A stretch of DNA of 64,000 nucleotides, taken from Lachnospiraceae bacterium. GTDB taxonomy: Bacteria > Bacillota > Clostridia > Lachnospirales > Lachnospiraceae. Position numbers and translations under genes: made by a program. Under the pieces are notes generated by a model, which made no database searches, was not told the DNA's origin, and saw nothing but the letters and a program-made list of their open reading frames with translations. Below are positions 52,718 to 63,324 of the stretch, piece by piece (within the stretch, counting starts at the first letter, position 1; each line of letters begins with the position of its first letter). The DNA lies in the NCBI GenBank assembly GCA_015057115.1, contig SVEZ01000008.1, positions 62,001 to 126,000 of the forward strand, written 5' to 3'.

Positions 52718-55033
52718 CTAGTTCTTAAAAGCAATCTTTGCTGCCTGTTCTATATTCTCCAGGTAACAAACCTTCATACGTCCGATAATTTCATCGGAAA
52801 GCTCTGCAATATCCGGTTCGTTCTCCTTTGGAACACAGACAATCCGGATTCCCGCTTTGTTGGCAGCCAGTAATTTTTCCTTCAGACCACCTACCGGAAG
52901 TACCCTGCCCCGCAAGGTAATCTCCCCGGTCATGGCAACCTTGGGGTTCACCTTTTTGCCGGTAATGGCAGACAACATTGCCACCGCCATGGTAACACCG
53001 GCAGAAGGACCATCCTTCGGTACAGCTCCCTCCGGAATGTGCACGTGAATATCATGCTTTTCAAAAAATTCCGGTTTCACCCGATACTGTTTCGCCAGAT
53101 GGCGAATCATGGAAAGACCGGCTTCCGCCGATTCCTTCATAACGTCACCCAACTGTCCCGTAAGCTTCAATTCTCCTTTTCCCGGAAGAACATTCACCTC
53201 GATTTCCAACGTATCGCCGCCTACCGCAGTCCAGGCAAGGCCACGTACAATGCCTACCTGGGGCTCGTCAAAAGCTTTGTCCTGATGATATAATTCTTTT
53301 CCTAAAAGCTCCTTCAAGTTCCGCTCGGAAACCCGAAGACTCTCCTTTTCTCCCAATAAAATGGACTTGGCTGCCTTCCGGCATAACTGCCCAATCTTAC
53401 GCTCCAATGTACGAACACCGGCTTCTCGGGTGTAGCTGTGAATCAGCTTCATCAGCGCCTTGTCGCTAATAGCAAACTGCTCCTTCTTAAGTCCGTTCTT
53501 TTCTCGCTGTTTCGCTACCAGGTGCTCTTTCGCAATATGGAATTTCTCATTCTCCGTATAGCTGTTTACTTCAATAACCTCCATACGATCAAGTAACGGT
53601 TTTGGAATATCCTGGGCGGAATTTGCAGTTGCGATGAAAAATACCTTGGAAAGATCCACCGGCATTTCCACATAATGATCCCGGAAGGTTCGATTCTGCT
53701 CACCGTCCAAAACTTCCAACAAGGCAGAAGCAGTCTCTCCTCTGTGATCACTGCTTACCTTATCCACTTCATCCAACAGCATAACGGGATTGGCTACCTG
53801 GGCCTGTTTCAAGGCTTCAATAATACGTCCCGGCATAGCCCCCACATAGGTCTTTCTATGTCCACGGATTTCCGCCTCGTCATGGACACCACCAAGGCTT
53901 ACCCGGACATACTTTTTATCCATGGCACGGGCAATGGATTTCACAATACTGGTCTTTCCCGTTCCCGGAGGTCCCACCAGACAGATAATCTGACTATCAG
54001 AACGGTTGGTTAAAGCCCGTACCGCCAAAAACTCCAGCATTCGCTCTTTAACTTTTTCAAGGCCATAATGATCTTCATCCAATATCTTCTGAGCATAGGA
54101 TAAATCTACCCTGTCTTTGCTTTCCTTATCCCAAGGCAGCTCCAGCATGGTTTCCAGATACGTACGAATAACCGCACTTTCGGAAGAATTGGGGGAGGTA
54201 TTCTGGAACCGCTTCAATTCCTTATGAAGCTTTTCCTTCACCTCCTTGGATGCCGGCAATGCCTTAATTGCTTTGGCAAATTCCTCGAAATCTCCTTCCT
54301 CGTCTTCTCCCAGCTCTTTTTTCAAAACCTTCATTTCTTCCCGCAGAATATAGTCCTTCTGGTTCTTATCCACTCTGGAACGTACCTGCTTCTGGAAGTC
54401 ATCCTTAATCTGCAAAACCGTGGTTTCATGGATTAAAATATCCTGAACAATTCCGAACTGTTCTTCCAGTGTCTCCGCCTCTAGCATGCGCTGCTTCTCC
54501 TGATAAGGAAAGGGAATGCCCCCCATAATCATTTCCATAACCTTTAAGGGATCACTTTGGCTCATAACCTGACCTACGAATTCCTTACCCAGCTTTCTGT
54601 GGGCACCGGCATAGTGGGAAAAAGATTCTTCCAGACTTCTTGCCATTCCCTCCAGCATTACGTCTTCATACTCAGACACGTCTGCTCTTGGAATTACTTC
54701 CACCTCGCAACTGATATATTTTCCATCATCCTCGTAACCGGTAACTCTTGCTTTTTTCAGACCTTCCACTAAAACCCGAACAAAACCGTTCTGTCCCCGG
54801 ATTACCTGCTTCACATCCGCAATGGTGCCGATTTCAAACAAATCCTCCTGTCCCGGTTCGTCGGTTTCCACCTCACGTTGAGATACAAGGAAAATCTTCT
54901 GATTGCCGCTCATTACCTCATCCAGTGCTTCAATGGACTTTCTTCTGCTTACATCAAAATGGGCTACATTACCCGGTAATATTGTTATACCCCGCAGCGC
55001 TACTGTGGGGTATAAAAGTTTATTATCGTTCAA
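52718..55033 (-). CDS. lon: ATP-dependent protease Lon
   Basis: 771 residues. N-terminal substrate domain, AAA+ domain with GPPGTGKTS, Walker B LLDEVDK, and the C-terminal protease domain with the Ser-Lys dyad (Ser677 in PKDGPSAGV). Degrades misfolded and regulatory proteins. Confidence 0.95.
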   Translation of the reverse strand: MNDNKLLYPTVALRGITILPGNVAHFDVSRRKSIEALDEVMSGNQKIFLVSQREVETDEPGQEDLFEIGTIADVKQVIRGQNGFVRVLVEGLKKARVTGYEDDGKYISCEVEVIPRADVSEYEDVMLEGMARSLEESFSHYAGAHRKLGKEFVGQVMSQSDPLKVMEMIMGGIPFPYQEKQRMLEAETLEEQFGIVQDILIHETTVLQIKDDFQKQVRSRVDKNQKDYILREEMKVLKKELGEDEEGDFEEFAKAIKALPASKEVKEKLHKELKRFQNTSPNSSESAVIRTYLETMLELPWDKESKDRVDLSYAQKILDEDHYGLEKVKERMLEFLAVRALTNRSDSQIICLVGPPGTGKTSIVKSIARAMDKKYVRVSLGGVHDEAEIRGHRKTYVGAMPGRIIEALKQAQVANPVMLLDEVDKVSSDHRGETASALLEVLDGEQNRTFRDHYVEMPVDLSKVFFIATANSAQDIPKPLLDRMEVIEVNSYTENEKFHIAKEHLVAKQREKNGLKKEQFAISDKALMKLIHSYTREAGVRTLERKIGQLCRKAAKSILLGEKESLRVSERNLKELLGKELYHQDKAFDEPQVGIVRGLAWTAVGGDTLEIEVNVLPGKGELKLTGQLGDVMKESAEAGLSMIRHLAKQYRVKPEFFEKHDIHVHIPEGAVPKDGPSAGVTMAVAMLSAITGKKVNPKVAMTGEITLRGRVLPVGGLKEKLLAANKAGIRIVCVPKENEPDIAELSDEIIGRMKVCYLENIEQAAKIAFKN

Positions 55034-55047
55034 ACAAATCGCTCCTT

Positions 55048-56295
55048 TTAAGCGCTCTTCGCTTTACTATGTTCTATAATTGCGTCTCCACCTTCCACGG
55101 TTTCCCGTGTAATGGTACATTTCTCAATGGTTTCATCGGATGGTACATGATACATTAAATCCATCATGCAGTTTTCCATAATGGCACGAAGTCCACGGGC
55201 GCCGGTCTTACGCTCTAAAGATTTCTCTGCAATAGCAACCAAGGCATCCTCTTCAAACTCCAGCTTCACTCCATCCATTTCAAACAACTTCTTATACTGA
55301 CGGGTCAAAGCATTCTTCGGCTCTGTTAAAATTCGAATCAATGCTTCCTTATCCAGACCATGAAGTGCTACCGTAAGAGGTACACGTCCAATGAATTCCG
55401 GAATCAAACCGAATTTTACAAAATCGCTTGGAAGCGCTTTTGCAAAGGTTTCACCCAGATCTCTTTCCTTCTTGGAAGTCACGTTGGCACCAAATCCAAT
55501 GGCCTGCTTGTCAAGTCTTGCCTCAACAATCTTCTCCAGTCCGTCAAAAGCGCCTCCGCAAATGAACAGAATATTGGTGGTGTCAATCTGAATTAACTCC
55601 TGCTGTGGATGCTTTCTTCCACCCTGTGGCGGAACCGATGCAACCGTTCCTTCTAAAATTTTCAAAAGTGCCTGCTGTACACCCTCTCCGGATACATCAC
55701 GGGTGATGGAAACATTTTCGGATTTCTTGGAAATCTTATCAATCTCATCCACGTAAATAATACCGTACTGGGCACGCTCAATATTATAATCCGCTGCCTG
55801 AATCAGCTTTAACAGTATATTTTCAACGTCCTCGCCTACATAGCCGGCTTCTGTCAACGCAGTAGCATCAGCAATAGCAAAAGGAACATTTAAAATCTTT
55901 GCCAACGTCTGTGCAAGTAAGGTCTTACCGGAACCGGTTGGTCCCAAAAGCAAGATATTACTCTTCTGGATGTCCACGTCATTCACATTCTCGGATGTGA
56001 CACGCTTATAATGGTTGTAGATTCCTACGGAAAGCACCTTCTTGGCTTCTTCCTGCCCCACTACATATTCATCCAGAAACTTCTTCATTTCCTCCGGCTT
56101 GTAGAGATTAATATCCAAATCCATGTCTGCCGGCTCTATATCATCAAATTCGTCCTCTATAATTTCTGCGCAAATATCAATACAGTCATCACAAATGTAG
56201 GCTCCGTTGGGTCCTGCAATTAATTTCCTTGCCTGTTCCTGAGTTTTTCCACAAAAGGAGCAACGAATTCTATCGTCATTATTCTTTCCTGCCAT
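55048..56295 (-). CDS. clpX: ClpX ATPase subunit
   Basis: 415 residues with an N-terminal zinc domain (CSFCG...CDDCIDIC), Walker [14 protein letters not shown] and pore loop GYVGEDVE. Unfolds substrates for ClpP. Lon is 14 bases downstream. Confidence 0.95.
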   Translation of the reverse strand: MAGKNNDDRIRCSFCGKTQEQARKLIAGPNGAYICDDCIDICAEIIEDEFDDIEPADMDLDINLYKPEEMKKFLDEYVVGQEEAKKVLSVGIYNHYKRVTSENVNDVDIQKSNILLLGPTGSGKTLLAQTLAKILNVPFAIADATALTEAGYVGEDVENILLKLIQAADYNIERAQYGIIYVDEIDKISKKSENVSITRDVSGEGVQQALLKILEGTVASVPPQGGRKHPQQELIQIDTTNILFICGGAFDGLEKIVEARLDKQAIGFGANVTSKKERDLGETFAKALPSDFVKFGLIPEFIGRVPLTVALHGLDKEALIRILTEPKNALTRQYKKLFEMDGVKLEFEEDALVAIAEKSLERKTGARGLRAIMENCMMDLMYHVPSDETIEKCTITRETVEGGDAIIEHSKAKSA

Positions 56296-56346
56296 TTTTT
56301 ACCTCTTTAACTAACTCTTTCCCGCTATAATCTTGAAAAGATGCTT

Positions 56347-56372
56347 AGGACAGTGCGCAGTTGCACTGTCCT
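56347..56372 (-). terminator. Hairpin between clpP and clpX
   Basis: Arms AGGACAGTGC and GCACTGTCCT (56347-56356, 56363-56372) with 6-base loop. On the minus strand a weak AGCATCTTTTC follows, so it may attenuate transcription or stabilise the clpP message. Confidence 0.5.
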
Positions 56373-56380
56373 ATAGCTAC

Positions 56381-56962
56381 TTACTTGCTTGTAATAATAC
56401 TGTCGATTAATCCGTAATCCAGTGCTTCCTGAGCAGACATGTAGTTGTCACGCTCGGTATCTGCTGCGATTACATCTACCGGCTTACCGGTATTTGCTGC
56501 TAACATTTCATTTAATTTCTTCTTGGTCTTTAAAATGTTCTCTGCAGCAATCTGAATCTCCGTTGCCTGTCCTCTGGCTCCGCCGGACGGCTGATGGATC
56601 ATAATTTCTGCGTTTGGCAATGCATAACGCTTACCCTTGGCACCGCCTGCAAGCAAAAATGCTCCCATGCTGGCTGCCATTCCGATACAAATGGTAGATA
56701 CATCGCACTTAATATAGTGCATGGTATCATAAATCGCAAGTCCTGCGGTTACCATTCCCCCCGGAGAGTTAATATACAAATGAATATCCTTATCCGGATC
56801 TTCTGATTCTAAGAAAAGTAACTGTGCCACTACAAGGCTTGCTGTGGTTTCATTGACTTCTTCCCCCAGGAAAATAATACGATCCTTTAACAAGCGGGAG
56901 TAAATGTCATAAGAACGTTCGCCTCTGCTGGTCTGTTCAACGACATAAGGTACTAAACTCAA
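56381..56962 (-). CDS. clpP: ClpP protease subunit
   Basis: 193 residues with complete catalytic triad Ser98 (MAASMG), His123 (MIHQPSGG) and Asp172. Processes proteins delivered by ClpX. It follows trigger factor by 15 bases. Confidence 0.96.
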   Translation of the reverse strand: MSLVPYVVEQTSRGERSYDIYSRLLKDRIIFLGEEVNETTASLVVAQLLFLESEDPDKDIHLYINSPGGMVTAGLAIYDTMHYIKCDVSTICIGMAASMGAFLLAGGAKGKRYALPNAEIMIHQPSGGARGQATEIQIAAENILKTKKKLNEMLAANTGKPVDVIAADTERDNYMSAQEALDYGLIDSIITSK

Positions 56963-56977
56963 TATTCATCCCTCCAA

Positions 56978-58333
56978 TTATTCGTCTTTCTTCTCTTCTT
57001 TCTTAGTTGTCTTCTTGGTAGTTTTCTTTGGCTTTGCTTCGCCGTCTTTCTTAACTACAATATTCTTCATGATTAAGTCTACTGCACCCTGAATCTCAAG
57101 ATCTCTCTTGATGGATTCTTTCTCAGCATCTCCAACCATTTCTTTGATCTTATCAAGTTCCATATGGTACATTTCTGCCATCTTGGAAAGTTCTGCTTCG
57201 ATCTGTTTCTCGGTAACCTTAACCTTAGCATCTTTTGCAATTGCTTCCAAAACAAGGCTTGCCTGGATTCTTCTTAATGCTTCCGGTTTGGTCTGCTCAC
57301 GTAAGCCTTCGATAGTCATACCTGTAAACTGCAGATACTGCTCTAAAGTAAGACCCTGCTGCATCATGTTCTGAGCCATTCCCTGAATCATGTCATCTAC
57401 ATGATAGTTAATCATTGCTTCCGGAATGTCCATTTCGGATACATCAATAATCTTCTGGATAGCTTCATCTTCCTGAGCACGTTTTGCAGCATTCTTCTTA
57501 GCTTCTACTAATTTCTTCTTGATGTCTGCCTTATACTCTTTCAAGGTATCGAATTCGGATACATCCTGTGCAAATTCATCATCTGCTTTCGGAAGTTCTT
57601 TAACCTTGATCTCATGAATCTTAACCTTAAACATTGCCGGCTTTCCTGCAAGCTCTGTTGCATGATAATCCTCCGGGAAGGTTACGTTCACTTCCACCTC
57701 AGCACCGGTTTTCTTTCCAACCAGCTGATCCTCAAAGGTATCAATGAAGGAATGAGATCCAATCTCTAATGTATGGTTCTCTGCAGAACCGCCTTCAAAT
57801 TTCTTACCGTCAACATATCCTTCAAAATCAATTACTGCGATATCGCCCTTCTTGATTCCTCTGTTCTCTACGGTTACGGTTCTTGCATTTGCTTCTCTTT
57901 CTTTGTCAATCTCAGCATTAACATCAGCTGCTACTACAGAGGTATCTACGTCCATAACTTCAACACCCTTGTACTCGCCAAGTTTTACTTCCGGTTTCAC
58001 TGCAACTTCTGCTGTGAAAATAAATGGTTTGCCTTTCTCAAGCTGAACAATGTCAACTTCCGGCTGAGATACGATGTCTAATTTACTCTCCTGCATAGCA
58101 GTCGGGTATTCCTGCTGCATTAAGATGTTGGCTGCCTCTTCATAGAAGATAGCCGGTCCATACATCTTCTCGATCATTGCTCTAGGTACTTTTCCTTTTC
58201 TAAAGCCCGGAACGCTAATGGACTTCTTCTGTCTCTGATAAGCCTTCTCCATTGCTTTTTCTAATTCTTCTGCGGCCACTTCAATCGTCAATTTGGCCAT
58301 GTTCTTCTCAAGGTTTTCTACTTTTACGCTCAT
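56978..58333 (-). CDS. tig: Trigger factor, ribosome-associated chaperone
   Basis: 451 residues: N-terminal ribosome-binding domain with GFRKGKVPRAMIE, FKBP-type isomerase domain in the middle (KKGDIAVIDFEGYVDGKKF), C-terminal substrate arm, and a Lys-rich tail (TKKTTKKEEKKDE). First gene of tig-clpP-clpX-lon. Confidence 0.95.
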   Translation of the reverse strand: MSVKVENLEKNMAKLTIEVAAEELEKAMEKAYQRQKKSISVPGFRKGKVPRAMIEKMYGPAIFYEEAANILMQQEYPTAMQESKLDIVSQPEVDIVQLEKGKPFIFTAEVAVKPEVKLGEYKGVEVMDVDTSVVAADVNAEIDKEREANARTVTVENRGIKKGDIAVIDFEGYVDGKKFEGGSAENHTLEIGSHSFIDTFEDQLVGKKTGAEVEVNVTFPEDYHATELAGKPAMFKVKIHEIKVKELPKADDEFAQDVSEFDTLKEYKADIKKKLVEAKKNAAKRAQEDEAIQKIIDVSEMDIPEAMINYHVDDMIQGMAQNMMQQGLTLEQYLQFTGMTIEGLREQTKPEALRRIQASLVLEAIAKDAKVKVTEKQIEAELSKMAEMYHMELDKIKEMVGDAEKESIKRDLEIQGAVDLIMKNIVVKKDGEAKPKKTTKKTTKKEEKKDE

Positions 58334-58369
58334 TGTAAACGATTTCCTCCTTAATTTATAGAAATGCCT

Positions 58370-58396
58370 TATACTCTATAAGATTTCTAGAGTATA
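58370..58396 (-). promoter_or_regulatory. 9-N9-9 inverted repeat ahead of tig
   Basis: TATACTCTA (58370-58378) and TAGAGTATA (58388-58396) are perfect arms with a 9-base spacer, and ATGCC/GGGCAT add outer pairing. The 9-N9-9 spacing resembles CIRCE, but the arm sequence does not match CIRCE consensus. Confidence 0.45.
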
Positions 58397-58465
58397 CCAG
58401 GGCATACTTCTGCAATCTTATATACAATCAACCTTGATTATAACATAAGGTTTCGGGAAAATCCA

Positions 58466-60097
58466 CTATTTTATTGATTTCTGACTGCTTTTCTTTGCGG
58501 GATTCAATTGTTCTACAACCCATACTTTTGTCTCTTCATACAATTGTTCCAGCGGTTTTCCCAATACCTTTTCAAATTCTCCATCGGTATTTACCAGTTC
58601 TTCCAACTTCTGCATGCCGTAGGTTTCATATATATATTTGCAGACAGTTGCTCTTTCTCCGTAAGAGTAACTCTTTATATCACCTGTACGTTTATTCTTC
58701 TCAGCCAAAAATTTCCCATATTCCAATTCGGAAATCGACATTGCCTTCGCCGTTTCCTTGTTCCCATCTCCAACCATTGTAAGGTATTCTTCTTCGATCA
58801 AGTATCTTACCTTTTCACGCTCCCTGTTCGTTAGCTGATATGCAGCCAGCCATTCTGCCAGCCACTCTTCGTATACTCCGTAATCACTATGGAGTAACTT
58901 TTCGGCTCCCATGGTCAGATAATGGCTATACTCATGCAAAAGTGCTGCTGCTGCCTGATCCCAGTTTTTAAATAGCACGATTGCTCCATTTGAGTTATAT
59001 GCACCGGCACGATTGCTTTTTTCTCCGTTCATATAAGGATATATTTCAATCGGCCTGATTGTATCCGGCAAATAATCTTTTAAAAATTCCCTTGCCCCTT
59101 CAAAATCCTCCTTTCGAAGCGACTCCAATTCTATATAACCTTTTACCATTTCCCGGTATCCAATCTTATCCGCTGTTGCTTTTGTCCACACCCACACAGC
59201 ATCTGCACAGTCAATCTCATACTCGCCAACCAGCTCCGTCTTATCCTTCGTCCTTCCGGAATTATTATAAGCTGTTGTTCTTTCGGTTGGAACAAATGGT
59301 ACCTTGCCAAACTCTCGATAGGTAAAATCACAGCCCAAGCTCTTCAACCAGTTATTCTTTTCCTTTTCAAGCACATCCTTCTTATAAGAATCGGTCGCAA
59401 TCTGTTTACACATTTTTTCATATTTGTTATAGGAATAATTCTTCTCATACCATGTTGCAAACGATTTTGCCGCCTCACAAGTCATCTGTGCCTGCTCTGC
59501 ATCAAAAAAATTTTCTTCTAACATAGGCAGACAAAAGTCCAGCAAAACCTGATTTTTCTCTGATGTAAAATAGCTTTTGATTTCTTTTTCTAAAAGCGCG
59601 GTCTCTTTAATTAATCCATGTTCTACACTATACAAATAGAACAAACCGTACTGTTCACCACTATTGACTTTATGCACCTGCTTGAGAACCTTCCACAGCA
59701 CGTCAAATTCTACGTTATCGCTCACTGTAAGTTTCTCTTTCGCTTCCGAAACGTTAAGAAAAATCTCTTTTCTATGTTCGTTTACTTCAAACAATTCATC
59801 AGCATATGCCACCAATTCCATGGCCGCTTTTGCAAATTTTGTGGCATTTTCTTCCTGAAAGGATTCTTTTCCAAAGCAATATGTAATCCCTTCGTATGTT
59901 GTACACATGCATTCTGCCTGCTTCCGTCCATACGTCGTCTGTGATGTAATGCAATTTCTTTCCTTCCATTCCAATTTCTCCGGTACGCTTATTTCCGCTT
60001 TTTTCTGCGCACTTTCACCCTTAGTTTTCCCGCATGCTGTCATCATTCCTGCCAATATGCAAAGAACAACAACCATGCTGATTATTCTGCTCTTCAT
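58466..60097 (-). CDS. Secreted lipoprotein with HEYSHYLT zinc-protease-like motif
   Basis: 543 residues. A signal peptide and lipobox-like MTAC (Cys22) suggest a lipoprotein. The mature part is helical with no known family I can name. A possible metal site is HEYSH (His388-Glu389, His392) in LLHEYSHYLTMG, followed ~25 residues later by acidic residues (EEWLAEWLA), so it could be a gluzincin-like peptidase. It is the last of a three-gene set; the paralogue upstream ends 18 bases from its start. Confidence 0.65.
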   Translation of the reverse strand: MKSRIISMVVVLCILAGMMTACGKTKGESAQKKAEISVPEKLEWKERNCITSQTTYGRKQAECMCTTYEGITYCFGKESFQEENATKFAKAAMELVAYADELFEVNEHRKEIFLNVSEAKEKLTVSDNVEFDVLWKVLKQVHKVNSGEQYGLFYLYSVEHGLIKETALLEKEIKSYFTSEKNQVLLDFCLPMLEENFFDAEQAQMTCEAAKSFATWYEKNYSYNKYEKMCKQIATDSYKKDVLEKEKNNWLKSLGCDFTYREFGKVPFVPTERTTAYNNSGRTKDKTELVGEYEIDCADAVWVWTKATADKIGYREMVKGYIELESLRKEDFEGAREFLKDYLPDTIRPIEIYPYMNGEKSNRAGAYNSNGAIVLFKNWDQAAAALLHEYSHYLTMGAEKLLHSDYGVYEEWLAEWLAAYQLTNREREKVRYLIEEEYLTMVGDGNKETAKAMSISELEYGKFLAEKNKRTGDIKSYSYGERATVCKYIYETYGMQKLEELVNTDGEFEKVLGKPLEQLYEETKVWVVEQLNPAKKSSQKSIK

Positions 60098-60115
60098 CCC
60101 ACTATGTCTCCTATT

Positions 60116-61792
60116 TCATCTGACTGCTTTTTTCGCATACTCCGCTGCTTCAAAATAAATTTGGTCAAAAGTTTTTCCGAACACCGCTTCCCACTCCTTG
60201 CTATTTACGTATTGCGTGACGGTATCGTACTTTTGTTCATATTGAATCAGTTCGGTAATTTGTTTCATTCCTCCGGCTTGGTACACATAATCCAGAATTA
60301 CGGCATAATCCACATGATTCATCCCCAGCACCTTCACCGGATAAGGTACTGTCTCAGGGCTTCCCTCTTTCCGTTCTGTATCTCGGGCACTTTGATTCTG
60401 ACAATCCTCACACATGGTTTTATAGTATTCCATCCTGCTATTTGGGTTTGTCCTGTCACACTCCCGGTTTTCAAGCTGAATACCTGCGAGCCAGTAAGCA
60501 ATTGCTTCTATATATTTACTTTGCTGCTCCATCAACCTTCCTTCGCCCAACGTCAAATAATGGATATATTCATGCAATAATGATTCTCCTGCCTCTTTCC
60601 AACCATAGGTTAAAATAATCCCTACCTCCGGTATCGTCAATCCGTTAAATCCTGACTTTTTATCCTGAAAGTTCAAAAACACCGGAACCGCTTCCACTTT
60701 CGTTGGCAAATACTTCTTCAAAAAATCTCTTGACTCCTGAAAATCCTTACTCCGGGCATCTTCCATTTCCAGAAATGTTTTTATTGTTTGCCGATATCCT
60801 CCCTGTTTCAAATCTGCTTTTTGCCATAGCCAGGTGATATCCGAAAGGGAAATTTCATAGTTTGCTCGTATACAAACCTCCGACCTATTTCCAAATTGTT
60901 CCGTATAATAAAAAATCCGATTCGTGGTACAAAATGGCAATTTTGCAAATTCCCGATAGCCGGCCTCACATCCCAAGTCCTTCAGCCATTTATTTTTGAT
61001 TGTTTCCAGTTCATCATGATTAGCTGCGAGCAAACTCCTGCAAAGCTTGCAATATTCCTCTTCCGAATACTCCTCTATATACCACCGCGCAAAATCAATG
61101 GAAGCTGCCTGAACCATTCCTGCATTTTCTTCTCCCACAACCAAGTCATCCAACAAGGGAAGGGTAAAGTCCAACAGGTATTGGTTTTCTTCTGTGGAAA
61201 AATACTTTTTCAAAGCCTCCCGATCCACCTGCTTTTCCTCGGGAACCAATCCTTGCTCCACACAATATCGGTAAAGTAGCCCATATTGTTCTGCGCCGGT
61301 CAATTTACAAATGCATTCCAATGCATTCCATAGGCTTTCAAACGTTCGAACATCCCCAACTTTAATATTATCCTTCTGGGTCGGAATATTCAGATAAACG
61401 CTTGGTCTCAACCTTTCATCGTCCTCCCGCATTCCGGGCACAGATTGCTTCGACAACTTTTTCATTCCTAGAACACGTTGCCCATAGTTACTAAGTTCCG
61501 CCACTGCATTTACAAATTCCGTGACAACCTTTTCCTCAAAAGTCTCTGCCCCAACATAATACCTTACACCATCATACTCTGTCGTCCAAAGCTTTGTTGC
61601 TCCTGTCATCCAATTATCACCCGGAAGCTTTTTCGTGGCGTACCTCCATTCCAACGATTCCATCTTCACTTCTTTTGCTGCCGGCGTGCTTGATTCCACT
61701 GAACCACTTCCAGTCTTATCTTTAACACCAACAAACGCCAAACCTGCCAGCAAGCATACAACAACCGCTGCGCTAAGGAGCCGTTTTCTCAT
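60116..61792 (-). CDS. Paralogue of the HEYSHYLT lipoprotein
   Basis: 558 residues with an N-terminal hydrophobic signal (LLSAAVVVCLLAGLAFVGV) but no lipobox Cys. It shares with the downstream protein the site HEYIH (His407-Glu408, His411) in LLHEYIHYLTLG and the C-terminal layout, with overall low identity. Tandem duplication followed by divergence is likely. The acidic ligand may lie in IEAIAYWLAGIQLENRE. Confidence 0.65.
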   Translation of the reverse strand: MRKRLLSAAVVVCLLAGLAFVGVKDKTGSGSVESSTPAAKEVKMESLEWRYATKKLPGDNWMTGATKLWTTEYDGVRYYVGAETFEEKVVTEFVNAVAELSNYGQRVLGMKKLSKQSVPGMREDDERLRPSVYLNIPTQKDNIKVGDVRTFESLWNALECICKLTGAEQYGLLYRYCVEQGLVPEEKQVDREALKKYFSTEENQYLLDFTLPLLDDLVVGEENAGMVQAASIDFARWYIEEYSEEEYCKLCRSLLAANHDELETIKNKWLKDLGCEAGYREFAKLPFCTTNRIFYYTEQFGNRSEVCIRANYEISLSDITWLWQKADLKQGGYRQTIKTFLEMEDARSKDFQESRDFLKKYLPTKVEAVPVFLNFQDKKSGFNGLTIPEVGIILTYGWKEAGESLLHEYIHYLTLGEGRLMEQQSKYIEAIAYWLAGIQLENRECDRTNPNSRMEYYKTMCEDCQNQSARDTERKEGSPETVPYPVKVLGMNHVDYAVILDYVYQAGGMKQITELIQYEQKYDTVTQYVNSKEWEAVFGKTFDQIYFEAAEYAKKAVR

Positions 61793-61816
61793 GTCATTAC
61801 CCCCAATCGTCAGGCA

Positions 61817-61993
61817 TTAGCAAAATCTACGCCCGATTCTCAACCCTACAATAATTCCCAACACGATTAACGTACCGATTTTTTTCTCTTTCGTCGTTTC
61901 CATATCGCTGTTCAGTCCCCAGATAAAAAAGATTACAATAAGGCTGAAACAGGTTAAAAAATCAATAATCATTCTAAGATAATGCATCGTCAT
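61817..61993 (-). CDS. Small membrane protein
   Basis: 58 residues from ATG 61993, with an AGGGGG box nine bases ahead (the longer frame to 62023 has none). Two hydrophobic stretches (IIDFLTCFSLIVIFFIWGL and IGTLIVLGIIVGL) and a basic end. The peptidase-like genes follow by 24 bases. Function unknown; it may assist them. Confidence 0.55.
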   Translation of the reverse strand: MTMHYLRMIIDFLTCFSLIVIFFIWGLNSDMETTKEKKIGTLIVLGIIVGLRIGRRFC

Positions 61994-62023
61994 GGTTATG
62001 CACCCCCTCTTGTATTTGACCAA

Positions 62024-62052
62024 AATATAGCACTCCTGCGAGGGAATTTCAA
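62024..62052 (-). promoter_or_regulatory. Promoter of the small membrane protein operon
   Basis: TTGAAA (62047-62052), 17 bases, TATATT (62024-62029) on the minus strand, about 30 bases before the start at 61993. Confidence 0.6.
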
Positions 62053-62251
62053 TAGAGTTTGTTAAATTTATATTCTTTTAAGATTCTTTATAAAAATTTA
62101 ATAGTGCTTCCTAATTGAAAATATATTCTTTATGTTATGACAAACGTTGTCACCCGTTATCTTGTACCGCCGCAAAATAAACGCAAGCGTTTACTTTGCC
62201 CGTGCTTTCGTGTTATAATATAGTTTCAATTTGAAGTGAAAGGAAAAACGT

Positions 62252-63142
62252 ATGAAGAATAAAAATCTCTTCGGAAGCTTCTGCGGCATCATGACCGGTG
62301 TCTGCTGGGGTGTTTCCGGCGTATTCGGTCAGTTTTTGTTTGAGACCAGAGGAGTGGAGTCCTTCTGGCTGGTGCCCATCCGTATGCTGTCTGCCGGCAT
62401 CTTTTTACTGATTTACGGCATCTCCACGGATATGGAAAATACAAAACGCCTGCTTTCCAATAAGCGGGACTTTTTGCAGGCGATTTTAACGGGAGTCTGC
62501 GGAACCATGATGTTCCAGCTTTCCTTTTTCCTGGCGGTACAGAATTCCAATGCAGGCACCGCTACGGTACTGCAATATTTGTGCCCGGTAATTACTATGT
62601 TATATGTCTGTCTCCGTGACCGGCATTTCCCCAAAAAGCTGGAGATTTTATGTATCTTCCTGGCACTTGCAGGCATTTACCTGATTTCCACCCACGGCAA
62701 TCCGGGAACCCTGGTCATTACCCCTGCTGCGCTTTTCTGGGGTGTGGCAACTGCCTTTTTCATGTTTTTAAATACCGTAATTCCGGAAGGTATTTACAAA
62801 CGCTATCCTTCCACCGTGGTCATTGGCTGGGCCTTCCTTTTTGGCGGCATTGCCCTGTGCCTTATTTTCCGACCTTGGAATTATTCGGTTCACATTGATT
62901 TGGCAGTAATTATTTCCATGCTGTTTATTGTACTGGGCGGTTCTGTTTTTGCCTACCTGTTTTACGGCAACGCCATTAAACGTATCGGTCCTGCCAAATC
63001 CAGTCTTTTCGCCGCAAGCGAACCTGTGGCGGCAGCACTTTTATCCATTGTATGGTTAAAAACCAGCTTCAGCCTCATTGATGTGGTTGGCTTTGTACTG
63101 ATTATTTCCACGTTATTTATACTGTCAAATGCGAAGGAATAA
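62252..63142 (+). CDS. EamA (DMT superfamily) transporter
   Basis: 296 residues, ten helices in two EamA repeats (MTGVCWGVSGVFGQFLFE; GGSVFAYLFYGNAIKRIGPAKSSLFAASEPVAAALLS). Likely exporter of a metabolite. An AAACGCAAGCGTTT near-palindrome (62179-62192) and TATAAT at about 62213 are upstream, so catabolite control is possible but unproven. Confidence 0.87.
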   Translation: MKNKNLFGSFCGIMTGVCWGVSGVFGQFLFETRGVESFWLVPIRMLSAGIFLLIYGISTDMENTKRLLSNKRDFLQAILTGVCGTMMFQLSFFLAVQNSNAGTATVLQYLCPVITMLYVCLRDRHFPKKLEILCIFLALAGIYLISTHGNPGTLVITPAALFWGVATAFFMFLNTVIPEGIYKRYPSTVVIGWAFLFGGIALCLIFRPWNYSVHIDLAVIISMLFIVLGGSVFAYLFYGNAIKRIGPAKSSLFAASEPVAAALLSIVWLKTSFSLIDVVGFVLIISTLFILSNAKE

Positions 63143-63324
63143 GTTTACTACAAAAACGGGATTGTCACCCTTCCCCTTTACCTGCGAACTCCCTGATTAT
63201 TCTAATATGAAGTTGAGAAAGCACCGCGGATAAGACATTCCCCAAAAACAACTTTTTCAGCATACCTACCAAATGGTAGTAACCAAAAAAGAGTAGGTAA
63301 AATTTCTGCATAAAACGCCAAATG

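Noticed and set aside
58370..58396. CIRCE element before tig
   Set aside because: The arms do not match TTAGCACTC/GAGTGCTAA; only the spacing is alike, so it is reported as an unknown dyad.
62179..62192. CcpA-type catabolite site ahead of the EamA gene
   Set aside because: Only a near-palindrome AAACGCAAGCGTTT; it does not match the consensus well enough to call.
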